Assembly (NCBI GenBank): GCA_022606135.1
Contig: JABYQN010000001.1
Span: 186,001-250,000 of the forward strand
Length of the DNA: 64,000 nt
Source: Fomes fomentarius
Lineage: Eukaryota; Basidiomycota; Agaricomycetes; Polyporales; Polyporaceae
Reading direction: 5' to 3'
Shown: positions 23,495 to 35,666 of the stretch, piece by piece
How the letters are laid out: the number at the start of each line of letters is the position of its first letter
Position numbering within the stretch: position 1 is the first letter of the stretch
Made by a program: the position numbers and the translations under genes
The notes under the pieces: model-generated
The model's input: only the letters and a program-made list of their open reading frames with translations
The model's database searches: none
Told to the model about the DNA's origin: nothing

Positions 23495-25623
23495 CAGATA
23501 TGAACGGTGCTGACAGAGCAAATCTGGACACGACACCCCTGGGGCGGTCACTGGCGGTCACTGGCGGAGAGGTAGGTTAGTCAGCAAATCGCTTGGATCG
23601 TCAAGACGCGATGTTACGCCATCAGTATCCTATCACAAAGGATACAATCGCCTCCGAAGCCGAGTGTGAGCGCAAACTTTATCCTCTCAGCGTTGGCCAC
23701 TCAACGTTCCAACGTTTGGTGACGAGACAGCGAGAAGGTTAATGGCAAATAGGCGCCCGCGACGATGGAATCTTTGAGTTGCCGCGAATACTAACCCAGC
23801 CTCAGACACTAGTAAGCTCTACGTGTACAGAGGCTGTAAGCCCTTTCCTGTTATAGTAGTCTCAGACTGGCTCGTGTTCTCATTTTCGTACATCTCTAGC
23901 CCTCGTGCACGTTCCTACTAACTTGAACTTACTATGTGGCACTGGTGGATGCACCGGTACCGCCGCGGCGGCCTCCCTACCGAGCTGCATGGTAGCCTGG
24001 GCCCCCAGATAACAGCATGTGCTCCGAGCCAAAGGGAGTGATTAACTGACTATCGAAGATCCGTCCGCGAGGCCGACGAGGGGACCTTTCCGAACTTCGG
24101 ATGTATGGGATGTAATCTGCTGGGCTGAGCGTCCCGATACCGGACGGCTTCTCGATTTGGCACCGGGAGAAGTGTTCTTTACATGTTATTGTGGTTGGTC
24201 GTTCTATGGTATGTAGCAGGGTGCACTAGAACTACATAGCTCAACCTGACACGCTCGGCGCGCATAGATCGGGCGGCGTGTCAGCCTGAGAGCATTCGGG
24301 TTTTTCACTGGGGGTCACTACCTCATCTTCTTTGGTGCACGTAGCACAACGATACTCTTCTGTATTGAGTGCTGTATTACTAGTAGTCGCTGTAGCCTGA
24401 GCGGACTGTGTACACCAAGATGCTGTAGCCAGTGCTCACATAATTTTAGCCGTGTGAAAGCACCGTGGTCTGATGTCATGTCTCTAGTACGTACCCTCTA
24501 CACTCTGCCCTCGACCCTCGGCCTCCTCTTCCAACTCTCAGCTACCTATTCACGCTACCCCAAGAGTCCGCCAACATACACTTCCAACGAGGGGATTCGG
24601 GAGGGCTGAATGATCTGCCAGTGAGACGTCCTTGCGGTCAAGCGAAGAAGTGCAAGGCGGGCAGAGTGGCAAGGCAACGTGGGCTGCAGGTTGGTAACGT
24701 GTGGGCGAGGTGGGAGGCGGGTGCACCAATAATTGTAATACTTACTACCTGTATGCCCCCATATGCCGTGCAATGCATATACTGTTGGTCTGATCCTAAG
24801 CTACATGGACGAGAGCATGACATATGGTCGCATACAGAGTCTACTAGAGCCTGCACTTGGATCGTGCATACGGCGGCAGATATCTTATTCAAGATAGCGC
24901 TACTGTCACCAGTTTGCCACACTATGACTATATGTGTCACGGTATCCTATGTACCGCATAGATTGGCATACCAGAGCCTACTGAAGCATTCGTACATTCG
25001 TATTTTACACTGGGAGTCACCGCCCTGCAGAGTTCCGCCGGATCTGATGAGGCCTGAGGCTTGGTCGGGACTCCGGAGGCTACTTCTCGCACACTTCGCC
25101 TTGAATGGTGCAACACACTCGAAGCCGGAACAATACCAAGGATGGAAGCATAGCATATCGAGGATTACAGCTTGTGAATGCGTGAGTGAGCATGGCAGGT
25201 TCCTCGCGAGGGGGGGGGGGGGGGGCAGAGTCTACGCACCAAAGGTTTCCGCAAATGCGAACAGGCCGATATACATACTGACCTGTATCCTGTATCCTGT
25301 ATCCAAGTCCTTCATTATGAAGAGTAGTACATCCAGAACAGTCTACATGATGCGGTGACCGGGATGGTTCACAGCCCATCGGTATCTTGTTCGTTGGACT
25401 GTGTGGGAGCAGCTTCGGTGGGTAACAACTGCGACGCCCACCCGAGCCCTAATCATATCGACGCGAACTCAGCGAACCATCAGTGACTGTATTCATAGCG
25501 AGCCATAAACCATCCTCGTAAAGCGCGGCAAATCAAATCTTGATGCATGAAGATGTCCCGTCGCAGCAATACACTGCAGTCCCGGAACAGCCAGCCCCCG
25601 CAATCCAAAAACAGCGGGCAATC
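23495..25623. other. 2.1-kb gene-free region with homopolymer G tract
   Basis: No ATG-led frame with coding character. It includes a run of 16 G at 25210-25225 and a triple CTGTATC repeat near 25281-25301. Confidence 0.5.
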
Positions 25624-28035
25624 TCACATGAACGCGCCAGGCGCCTTGTATTCAAACTGGGCAGTGTTCGCCTTCACAACACGCAGTCCGCCGCTCGCGT
25701 CTAGTCCACGCAGCGCGCCCTGTGCATTCGCATTCGCATTCGCATTCGCGCCTTCGCTCGCTCGGAACGTCATGAAGTCCAGACACCGCTCTGCGTGGCG
25801 TTTCGGCAGCAGACTCATACTTGGCCTCCAGTCATCTGCGAACGCGGCTGCGTCAGTGACCAAACCATTGGCGGGAAGGTTTGGAAGGATGGGGAAGAGC
25901 ATGGAGGGGAGAGAGGAGAGAGAGGAGAGACGACTTACGGATGGCGGTTCCTTTCCGGACGGATGCCCATGAATTCGAGCTCACGTATCTATCCTGCAGC
26001 TCCCGAGCCGTCATCCGTTTGTCTGGATCCACTTGCAGCATCTACGAGTTGCCGCGAGGCACACGTTAGCCATGAACAGATACGAGAGACTGTTGTCGAC
26101 GAGCGGAGGAGGCCAACGCACTGTAGTGACAGTCCAAGAAAAAACCGGGTCAAACTCAGGCGGGGGGGAGAATTTGACAGGAAGCTTGTCCGTGTGTTCC
26201 CTCCGGATGTCCTCGCGGTTCTCCGCGGTGAAGTACCTGCGCGTGAACCCGAGGATCTCGAGGAATGCAAGGCCCATACTCCACACATCGATGACGGCAC
26301 CGTACTTGTCCCCCCGGACCATCTCCGGTGCCATGTACGCGTAGGTGCCGGAGTAGCCCTCTCTCCGCCATGTCTCAAACTTGGTCGTCAGAACGGAGTG
26401 TGCCATGCCGAAGTCTGCGAGGTAGGCTTGCCCTTGGGAGTTGATGAGGATGTTGCCGGGCTTGATGTCGTGGTGCACAATCCCTAGGTCTCGCATCGCA
26501 CACAGCGCGCAAATCTGAATTGCGCATCGTATGAGTTGGGGCCATCATACGAGTTGCAGCGGCTTACCAGCTCCTGACAGTACAGGTACCGATCCTTGAG
26601 GGACATCGGCTGATTTGACTTGAGCGCATGGTGCATATCAATAGGGTAGAACGGCTGCACAGACCAGCAGAGCTCCCATCGTCAAGTATCGTCAACACGA
26701 AGAGGACATCCGAGCGCGTACCATGACAAAGAATATCCGTCCGTCGTATAGCGCCCCTTCCTCCTCCCACGACATCAGGAGCGGGACGAGGTAGGACCGG
26801 AACTCGCTCATCGCCGCACTATGCCCGATCTTGATCATGAAGTTCCGCTCACGCAGGAAGTTGTCGCGGTGCGTGTGCGCGCGCTTTGCGCGCCGCTGGT
26901 GGATCGCCTTGATCGCGTACGGCTTGCCCCCCTGCTCGCCCAGCACGACGCGGCCTGCAGAGCCCTCGCCCAGACGGTAGATGATCGTGAACGTCACGCC
27001 GGCATGGTGCAGCTGGTCGAAGCGCGGAGGATTGGAAGCCCACTGAGCATTCGTATGTGCATAGCTTGGACTGACATAGACAGGCAGATGATGACTGAGG
27101 TATTGAGTAGGTAGCGCGAGACCCTGACATTGAGATCCTTGGAAGCCTTGGACAGGTACATGGGAAGACACAGGCCCGAGTTGTAGTGGTCCCGAACCTT
27201 GAACGTGCCATTGTCCCCGGTTGTTGAAACGCCCGGGGGCTAGACAGTCCTTGGTCCGAAACGGATGCATTCGCGCGGCATGAAGACGCTGAGAGTGCTG
27301 CCGGTCAGGCGCTCCGACTCTAGGTAGTCCGTGCGGTTGGGGTTGTGGGGGTTGTGGAGTATGGCTGTATAGGTGCGAGGCGAGGATAGGATACGGAAGT
27401 TCGGAGGTTGGAGGGTAAGCATATTTCATCGGTTTGGGTGCAAGCAGTGTCTGGTTTGGAAGAGACAAAGGAACATGACTATGCGGATCCATTACGTTCT
27501 GTTGTATTGTCGAAAGCATGAGGTGATGATACGATTGATTGTAGAGTAGATTCCAGCCAGTTGGGTTAAAGGAAGAGGAAGAGGAAGGATCGGAAGGAGC
27601 ATACGAGCCTAAGACGTCCAGAATCGGCTGTGACGGAGTGTTTATGTGATTTGTCATGAGCAAGGACGAGAGGTGCGACGGATCCCGAGAGTGCTGCGAC
27701 GAGGAGGACGGATGCTGCAGGAGAGTGTCGTCGATGGAGGGGGGTGTTTGCGGAGAGAAGGAGTCGGAGACAAGGCTATAAATCGGCGGCTGCGGCACAG
27801 GGCTGAGAGTGTGACTACATAGAGGCACGGCAAGCGCGTTGTCGGTCGCGCGCGTGCTGCAGTGGCGCGTGGATGCGTCGCCGCCGCACAGTGACAAAGC
27901 GGCGGACCTTGAAGTTGATTGCCGCAGACAAGGACCTCGAAAGCCGCGGTCGTGAGGATTCGTCGTGTCCAGAGTGGCCATTGCGACCGAGTTGTGGGTC
28001 TGCGCAGAAGAAGCTTCGCAGTAAATGGCTGGCAT
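25624..28035 (-). CDS. Serine/threonine protein kinase 1 of a tandem pair
   Basis: The start is the ATG at 28035 (MPAIYCEASS); the next ATG in frame, 18 codons on, is an alternative. About 340 disordered residues rich in Ser, Pro and His come first. The kinase domain then shows the glycine loop GEGSAGRVVLG, the ATP lysine in YAIKAI, the catalytic loop VHHDIKPGN, ADFGMA, YMAPEM and IDVWSMG, so all catalytic residues are present. The domain ends MLQVDPDKRMTARELQ. After a further exon beginning DWRPSMS, a tail carries an (Asn-Ala) repeat (ANANANANA) encoded by four GCATTC units at 25724-25747, and the protein ends KAPGAFM. The neighbouring upstream gene has the same domain order and matching late intron. 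Pathway unknown. Confidence 0.85.
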
Positions 28036-28888
28036 CGACCACGACCACGTATGCAAGCTGGGAGCGAGTCAAGGAGACAGAGGAAGACCTCAGACGAGCA
28101 AAACAAAGCAGCAGTAGTTCGCTTCGCGAACCGCTTGAGGTGTTTCACCACTTTATATGCAAACTTCCTGCGAACGCGCATCTAAACTTCATAGTGGTAT
28201 CTCGCATCGACCCGCCGACGGTGTGGAGGCGATGACAGCGGTTGTATAGGATCATGGGACTTATGCAGAAAGAACATCGAGTGAAGATGATGATGAATTA
28301 ACGTACTTGGACAACAACAGCCTCGTCACCGCGGGCTCCAGCCTGGATATCCAACCTCCTCACTGCCGGTAATACGTTCCCCCCGCCTCCGATGTAAGGT
28401 TCTCCATTCATAATACGTCTTGGATGACGGAGTGCATGAGGATGCTGTGCACAAGCCGCTGCGGTTGAGGAAGAAAGGTCGGAAGAAAGGGCGGAAGACA
28501 AGCCAAGACCGCGATCAGGACTGACTCGTCCGCACATGTGGCAGTGCTCCCTCTGCATAACCTGAATAGGCAGGACATCTAGATCACAAGTACTCAAGCG
28601 CTCGGACCTGCTCAGTTGGCACCACACTAATTGCTCCAATAGAGGTAGGATGTTGGTCATTCGTCTACACTATATCAGACACGAGTATCCCTGAAGGGTC
28701 CCAGTCATCAAGTTGTCGAATTTGCGACACAATCCGACACGGATATCCATATCCACTGCCCACGTGAGCTGTGGCGGTACATTAACACAGTGTAATAGGT
28801 ACAGCCCAATGTTACGGAGACCGAAAATCACAAGCCATATACGGAACGTCGGACAATCGTACAGCCTTCGACACGATTTCCCATTCGA
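28036..28888. other. Intergenic region between the two kinases
   Basis: Contains the kinase 1 promoter. A minus-strand ATG frame of 120 codons at 28298-28660 is discussed under rejected items. Confidence 0.45.
28151..28159 (-). promoter_or_regulatory. TATA box of protein kinase 1
   Basis: CATATAAAG on the minus strand, about 116 bases before the kinase 1 ATG at 28035. This supports that start and argues against an exon further upstream. Confidence 0.5.
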
Positions 28889-31478
28889 TCAGAGGAAATT
28901 CATTGCTGCCTCCGACTCCGAAAAGGTGGGCGAGTGCGTGCCGTATCGCCTAAATGCGGGACACCATGAGCAGTAATGAGAATTTGACTGCGGTAGGGTC
29001 CCCATGACACTTGGCTTCCACTCGTCTGCGGGAAGGTTCATCAGTTTCCATAGACCCCAGTCGACGGGATATCCATCTTTCGACTTACGGTTTGCCACTC
29101 CCACACGTACATCTTTCCATTCTTCCGACAGCACGTACTTGGAATCAAGCTCGCGCACACTTATGCGCGCACTCGGGTCGACTTGGAGCATCTATCATCG
29201 AGACAAATAAGCATATAATCTCTCTCGACCGAACGAGCCGACATACCTCCTGCATGAGATGACAGAAAGTCTCGTCCAGGTGCCAGAACTTGCTAGGATC
29301 AATCGGCAGCCTCCTGGCGTACTCTTTCATGAGACCACCAAGAGTGTGTGAGCAGAAGAACGCGCCAGAGCAGTACCCAAAAATCTCCAAGAATACCAGC
29401 CCCATACTCCACACGCCCGCATTCGTCCCATAGCCGCAGCACGGTGCAGTTAGCATTTCCGGGGCACGGTAGTTGGGTGTGCCAGCCCACATGTAGCCTC
29501 GCCATGTCTCATACTCGTCCTTGGGGACGGATATAGCCATGTCGAAGTCGGAGAGAACTGCACGGCCGGACCGATCAATGAGGATATTAGAAGGTTTGAT
29601 ATCGAGGTGGAGCACTCCAAGGTTTCTAAGCGCGCACAGGGCGTAGAGCTGTGCAGCGAGAGCCGGTGAGCGATATGTGGCTGTACGAGCGGATCGAAGA
29701 GCTTACAAGTTCCTTGCAGAGCAGATTCCGGTCAGGCCACGAGAGCTCGATCTCCTCGTTCAGCAGCACCGTTGCCAAATCCATCTGGCACGACGGCTAC
29801 GCCATTGTGGATTTGTGAACCACGGACCTCGCGCACACATAACACACGGGCCACTTACCATCAAGAAGGAAAGCGGGCTATAGAGTTCCTCCCACATCAA
29901 CACACACATGAGGAATTGCTGCGCGGCTAGTAGAGACTCGGGAACCACTCCGCACATGATCGCCTTCTTGTCTCTGAGCGCGTCCCGGTTGAAATTGGGA
30001 GTCTTCGCGAGTATCATCTTCAGCGCGGACGCCTTCCCTGTGCCGTGGTGGCCTGCGTATACGACGCGGCCTTGGTTACAGCTTCCGAGCTTGCGCATCA
30101 CGTTGACAGTAATCTCGTCGTAGCCGATCGATTTTCCGAGCACATCCGAGTCTCGGTGTGGGTGGTCTACGTAGAACTCCGTGGACGAGAGGCAGGATGA
30201 TGGTGCCAGAGGACGTGCCGAGCCGTATGCGGCAGTTGCATCGAGAGGGGAGTCGCGCCAGGCGACATCCAGAGAAAGGGTGAGTTCAGGAGATGCGGGG
30301 ATAATAGCCACCTCAGTAGAATCATGCAGATTGACGTCAAGAGCCGCGGGAGAGATATCCTGAACCCGCCGCCGCGTACCCTCCTTCAGTGGTAGCAGGA
30401 TGCGAGAACGCATGGGAGAGGATAAAGGGCGGCAGCAACCAGCATGACGGTGATCCGGGTGGACTTGAGCTTGAACCGGATTCGTGGCGTCGTATATGTT
30501 TCCAGTGGCGCCGCACACCGGCTCGCCGAGCACACTTTGGATAATACTGAGTTCAGGTGAGCCACTTGCCACATCTGACGACGAGGAGGAGCCGGAGGTA
30601 AGCGATGGTGAGGACGAGCGGGCTGGATCCACCATGGTTTCGAGATGCTCGACTAAGCTGCTATGCGGCGTCGACAGGCGTGGCTGCGGCGATGATGATG
30701 GGAGGATGTTATCCAGACTGTGGCCTATGCGATTGGCCGACGAGGTGGGTTGTGGGCACTGAGCTTGGTCCCGCTGAACGGGCGACATAGAGGATTGGCG
30801 TAGACCGTGACCGATGCTAGGGCCTGCAAGCTTGGCCGACGAAGGGATGAGCGGAGGTTCACGGCTCACAGGAGCGCGACCATGGAGGGTGGCTGAGGTC
30901 GACCACATCCGATACCGATAGTCAACGGATGAATAGGTAGCAAATTCGTTATGGTTCTCGTGCGACGGAAGGTACCGGCCATCCTCCGTCACCTTCAAGC
31001 TGTTGCCAACCTCGCGCTCCATGTCGACGACGTCCAACGTCGACTTGTCGGAATGATGTCGAGTATCGAGAGCAAGGGAGCTAGCGCAAGCGGAGCGTGG
31101 CGAGGACCATACGTCGGCTGCGCTTTTATGGTCCACGCGGCGCGGCGCCGCAAAGCTTGGGAGCATTGTGCCGCCGTAGTGACGCCGCGGGGTGCCCATA
31201 AACGACTCGCTTTGGCTTGAGGTACGAGTGTGGCGGAGCTCATAAGAAGGCCATTGTCCCTTGTGTTCCACGCTTTTGTCAGGCAAGTGATGTGCCCAAG
31301 TGTCGAACGGAGTTGTGTGGCGTGAGGACTTCATGTGGGGAACGGCGCCGAAGCCCCACTTCGACTCGTCAAGTCCAAGCTGGTTAGAGTAGTCTGCACG
31401 TACGGTCTGACGGAGAGGCGGAATGGAGTCTGAGTATCCGGGGGAGAGGAGATCGTCGAGGAGGCACTGCACATCCAT
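28889..31478 (-). CDS. Divergent protein kinase 2 of a tandem pair (DFD in place of DFG)
   Basis: The ATG at 31478 (MDVQCLLDDLL) opens a head of about 460 Ser/Pro-rich, probably disordered residues. A kinase-like domain follows. The glycine loop is degenerate (LGSCNQGRVVYAG), but the lysine in SALKMIL is present. The catalytic loop is LHLDIKPSN, and the metal-binding motif reads SDFDMA instead of DFG. The APE motif is kept (YRAPEM), but the helix-F aspartate is replaced (GVWSMG for DVWSMG). The domain ends MLQVDPSARISVREL. A phase-1 intron with GTAAGT donor precedes EWKPSVMG, the same place as in kinase 1. The tail ends SEAAMNFL. It could be a weak kinase or a pseudokinase scaffold. It lies about 850 bases upstream of kinase 1 on the same strand, so it is a tandem duplicate. 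Confidence 0.8.
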
Positions 31479-32359
31479 TCAGAGAGCCTGTCGCAAGATA
31501 GCTAGAAATCTCGAGGTGGCGGGGCAAGGTACCTGGATCGCTCAGAAGTCTATTATATATGACTTATGAGAGGGAGAAGAAAGGTCATGTTTACTGTTCC
31601 CCTATATCTGTGCCATCAAGGCGGTATAGCATGCAAGGAGGCATAGGCACTAAGGCAGGCCTCATGCGGCCCAAGCCGATAGTGCGCGAGTCGGATAAAG
31701 TGCTACATATAGACTGGGGGCAAACGAGGTATCGCCACCGCTTGCATTCAAACAAGTCTTTCGTGGAATCTAGAGCAAGAGAGACTCGCACCAAAACCCG
31801 AAACTCGTGTTTCATCTCTAACAAAAGGATATTGAGGCGCATTCGACGACCGGCGCAGAACAAAAAGCTTACTTGTTACTTACGGCCGCTTGATATTGCG
31901 CCGATTCGATGTCACTTACAGAGATCCAAGGTATAGAACGATAGTCAAATACAGCCTGATAATGAATGAGTTGATTCCCAGTCGAACGGACGTTTAAGAT
32001 GCTTACTTAGTCATGGTAGAGAAGGTTCAGCTGGAACTTCTAGACGGTCACATAGCAACTTGGCGTGGGAAACAGTTTGGCGCTCAGTGCATTCAGGTTA
32101 GAACCTGTTCAGTTTCACGGTATGGACAAATATCTTGGTACAAGCAGGAAAGTGAGTATCACGACCATCTCGTATGCACACTGACCTGCGGCTGTAGTCG
32201 AGTGCGAGATAACCTGCTGCAGGAGCTAGGAGGTGACGAAATTTTCGATTCAAGTCTGCAACCAATACAACATCACAAACTTTTTGGCGTGTCCCGGCGA
32301 ATCCACACCTCTGTCTACATTCTTTGACGCCTCATTCGGCACACCGCTACTCTTAGTTA
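31479..32359. other. Gene-free stretch
   Basis: Besides the kinase 2 promoter, nothing supportable was seen on either strand. Confidence 0.5.
31551..31560 (-). promoter_or_regulatory. TATA box of protein kinase 2
   Basis: ATATATAATA on the minus strand, about 73 bases before the start codon at 31478. Confidence 0.45.
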
Positions 32360-32840
32360 TCAGATAGAAACAGGGACACAACTGATGGACACGCGGCCGC
32401 CCTTTATGAGTCGGAGACAATCAGCACGACTCACTAGAACATCCAGGAAGCGGCGCCACGTACGTTGTTATTATTCCCGCAGCACACCATCTCAGATGAG
32501 GACCCTTCGCCCGCAGAAACGCCAATGATAGCGATCGGCGTGCACGTCAGCCCCACAAGGACATCGACATCCTGCATGGCGACGCCGAGCAGCCCGAGAA
32601 TCTCGACCGCCTTGCCTGTATGGCATTGAGGAATAGTGATCAAGACACCGAAATCAGCGCTTCGAGCAGTGGATCGCGCTGAAACCTCCGAGGCACACGT
32701 ACCTTCTCGACGCTGGTGTAGCATTGAATCGTTCCGGCACTGCATGAGCTGCTTTCGGCCCGCGCCTTGTATAGGCCGTGATTGGTGGCGACCGCAAGGA
32801 GAGGGAGCGCGGCAAGAGTGAGAATACGAAATAAGACCAT
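32360..32840 (-). CDS. Class I hydrophobin-like protein lacking two of eight cysteines
   Basis: Three exons (32703-32840, 32464-32610, 32360-32401) give 108 residues with the same exon plan as the two intact hydrophobins nearby. It has a signal peptide (LAALPLLAVA). C1 and C2 are in SCSAGTIQCY; the second cysteine of the usual CC pair is tyrosine. C4 is in GLTCTPIAIIGV. C5, normally in SxSCSA, is replaced by serine (GEGSSSEMVCC). C6-C7 (VCC) and C8 (ISCVPVSI) are present. Exon 2 is five codons shorter than in its paralogues and needs an AAG acceptor at its 5' end; the CAG five bases earlier would break the frame. It is either a secreted protein with altered disulphides or a decaying gene. Confidence 0.75.
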
Positions 32841-34721
32841 TATGACTCGTACGTGAGGTCGAACGCAACTGTGGAGCTCTGGCCAATGGGGTATGTGAGG
32901 GTGGTCTGTATGTCGATCTGGGAAGGAGAGAGGGTTAGGCTTGTCCTCTTGGCACTTATACTGGATGCAGGACTTCGGTTTCCATATGTTCTGTCTGCTG
33001 CCTCGCTCACCCATATCGGTGGATTTTAGGCTACGGAGGAGAGTAACAATGCGAGATGGAAGGAGCAAATCTATATATCGAAGTAGGAGGAGGCAGGAGG
33101 AGGGACGGAATCCCAGGATATGGGGAGCTAGACCTTCAAGCTCGTCCGATGCCGGCCGCGCATTTTTTCGGTTCTACCGCCGCAGGCATCGATCATCGCG
33201 ACGATGAGGGTTCTGGCCATCTTCCCATCCCACGTTGAGTGATGTTTATCGTGTCTACTCGAACTCAACGAGTTTTCTCCAGTGACTACAACATCTGACC
33301 AACTCACTGGCAGCGCCGTAGCACCTACATAGTCCCCGACTCACAGCGGTAAGCAGCCCGCAACCGCAAGCTCGAGATTCCAGCGCGATGGTCAGTGAGT
33401 GCTGAACGTTTATTGCAGCGCCCAGCCTGCAAATGTCTTCGATACGATTGATTCCGCGCTGCAGAAGGTTTCCTGAACAGCGAAGACACGATCATGTGTA
33501 GAGACGCCCAGCTCGCGGTCCTTGGGCGGGCGGGCACTACGGTCTATGGGTAGATGAATGAATGACGGAGGGCGTGCGACCTGTTTGCCGTTTGTACGGA
33601 CGCGATGGCGCTGAATGTCATAATGCGGAAACTTTTGCCGACAAACAGATGGCAGGTTTGTCTGCTCCCGGCAGAAAAAGGAAAACTAGTTTGCTGTATG
33701 TATGGAAGTCCAATGTTCTGAACAGTCGTTGACGCCGCTTGTATCTGCAGCCACAGTCAAGACTGTGTAGTAATTTAGTTCATCCCTTCTAGGTACCGGC
33801 CGGGAGAATGTATCCTCTGCGTCAACTCGTGTCGGGTGTTCCAGTCCTAGGCGCTTGAAAACTCCGCCAAGCCGCATTGAACATCATGCGGTGGTCTTTT
33901 TGCGAATGAGCTTCCGCTTCCATGCTCACTTGACCCTGGTCGCTACAGAAAACCTTTGTCGGCACATTCCCCAGCGCTGAAGCATCAAAACCGCCCACAT
34001 TTCGGTGATACTCCTGAATTGTTAGTTCTACACACGTACGCTCAAAATGTCAACCAACCTTCGGATTTCCGGTCAGCGTTTGGCAGGTCCTGCGCCCGAC
34101 ATCGACGTCAACCACTGTGTCACCGATTAACTCATCGGGTCCAGGATAGTTTTCATGGCTCCAAATTGGGGGGTGCGTTACTCACGTACGCCACGGAACT
34201 CGACGGCAGCGACTAAAAGTGTCCACATATTCATATCATGATGCTTCCGTTGTCACAGTGAGCGCTGTACCCTTTGCCCTCCAATTGGGTGCTGATACCT
34301 GGACTGGATGCAAGTGATACAGAAGGTGGAGTATCTGCCCCCGGTGGGACCTCGCGTTCCTGCCTTACGGCGGGTAGCCATAGGCACGGATGCTCCCGGG
34401 TTACACATATTGTCCATGCTATGACCCGACTTAGATGGACGTCGGCCGTTCCTTATGTCGTCTTGCCGAGTGATTAGTGCGCTAGACCGAGAGAGCTGAA
34501 CGCTGGCCTGCTGGAACCTCTCCGTTCCCCTGTGACGTCGAGATATGCCGGCGTAAAATATGCGATTGCTGACAAACATAGCGCGATGTTCGATCGTCTG
34601 AGGAGTATAAGAGGGAGGTCAGGCCGTATAATCTTCCTCATTCTAACAATCAGCCGTCTATCGCTTTCTCAGTCTAATAACCAGCCACCCATCATTTCCA
34701 AGTAAACATCCATACAGCAAG
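32841..34721. other. 1.9-kb divergent intergenic region between hydrophobins
   Basis: It holds the promoters of the two divergent hydrophobin genes. A minus-strand TATATAG lies near 33072. No gene, RNA or repeat is supportable. Confidence 0.5.
34605..34612 (+). promoter_or_regulatory. TATA box of hydrophobin at 34722
   Basis: GTATAAGA about 115 bases before the ATG, the same spacing as at the third hydrophobin. Confidence 0.5.
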
Positions 34722-35159
34722 ATGATGTTCTCTCGCGCCGTCGCTATCGCTGTTTCTGCCATGCCCCTCCTTGCGGCCGCCAATGTAACTGGGGCTGGTG
34801 ACAAATGCAGCACGGGGCCCATCCAGTGCTGCAACTCCACTGAGAAGGTATAGTATCCCCCAGGTGTTTGTCGTCTACTTCTCGATACTTATCATCCTTT
34901 CAGGCGGGTTCCCCCACCGGAGCTGCCCTCCTCGGCCTTCTCGGCATTGTCGTGCAGGATGCCAATGTCCTCCTTGGAGTGAACTGCTCCCCGATTACTG
35001 TCATTGGGGTTGGCCAGGGAGGCAGCTGCTCCGCCGAGGCCGTTTGCTGTGAAGACAACAGCCACGTATGTATCACGATTGACGGTGACTATCGCCTTAT
35101 TGATATCGGTTTAATAGGGCGGCCTTGTTTCCATTGGCTGTGTTCCCGTGACCCTCTGA
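34722..35159 (+). CDS. Class I hydrophobin
   Basis: Exons 34722-34847, 34904-35065 and 35118-35159 give a 109-residue secreted protein. The signal peptide runs to about LLAAA. All eight cysteines are in class I spacing: C-STGPIQ-CC, then NC in [14 protein letters not shown] in [11 protein letters not shown] and GC in [10 protein letters not shown]. Class I hydrophobins self-assemble into amphipathic layers on aerial hyphae, spores and fruiting bodies. A second in-frame ATG follows the first immediately; which is used does not matter for the mature protein. An N-glycosylation site is possible at NVT after the signal peptide. Confidence 0.93.
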
Positions 35160-35666
35160 GTGGCTTACGAGCAAGAGTTGGACTCCGAGTTGAGCTAGCG
35201 AAGGATCGATTAAAGTCGTTGTCTCAAGTTGGTCATCAGTATAGCTAGTAATAGTAGAACAGAGGATTCGACTCTTGTGGTTGTATGAGGTCGAACTATG
35301 TCGCGCCGTATGCTCAGATGTTGTGTGTGCGCGCCAGTAAGACTTGAATAGCAACCAAACTCCCGCTCCAGACTGAAGCCTGAAGCTGAGCCTGGCCCTC
35401 ATGAGTCGGAGTCGCGCACAGGTGACCTGTGACGTCACGCGAGTTTCACGTGCGGGCGTCTGTGGCCGCGTGGCTTCCTCTGAACTGCGGATCCCGGCGA
35501 GAGTGCTCTCTAACCACTCTCACTTTCACTACTACGGTCAACTCCTGCACCTCTACCGTCGGATATCTGCTGGGCTCACTCACAATTGCTCAACGGTCAA
35601 GCCTCAACCCCGCTTGAACAGGTGTAGACGGGCTGCACCGCTGGATTTGCAGATATCCGAGACAGC
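35160..35666. other. Intergenic, promoter of the Rap1-like gene
   Basis: No gene seen between the hydrophobin stop and the Rap1-like ATG. Confidence 0.5.

Noticed and set aside
25210..25225. Run of 16 G.
   Set aside because: Homopolymer with no related structure; may mark an assembly weak spot but not a functional element.
24621..25358. Plus-strand open frame of 245 codons.
   Set aside because: It begins with GTG, spans the G16 homopolymer, has no protein-like pattern and no splice-linked neighbours.
28298..28660. Minus-strand ATG frame of 120 codons ending at a GTACGT donor, possibly a first exon of kinase 1.
   Set aside because: It would need an intron of over 200 bases crossing a good TATA box at 28151-28159 placed properly for the kinase 1 ATG; composition is not convincing.
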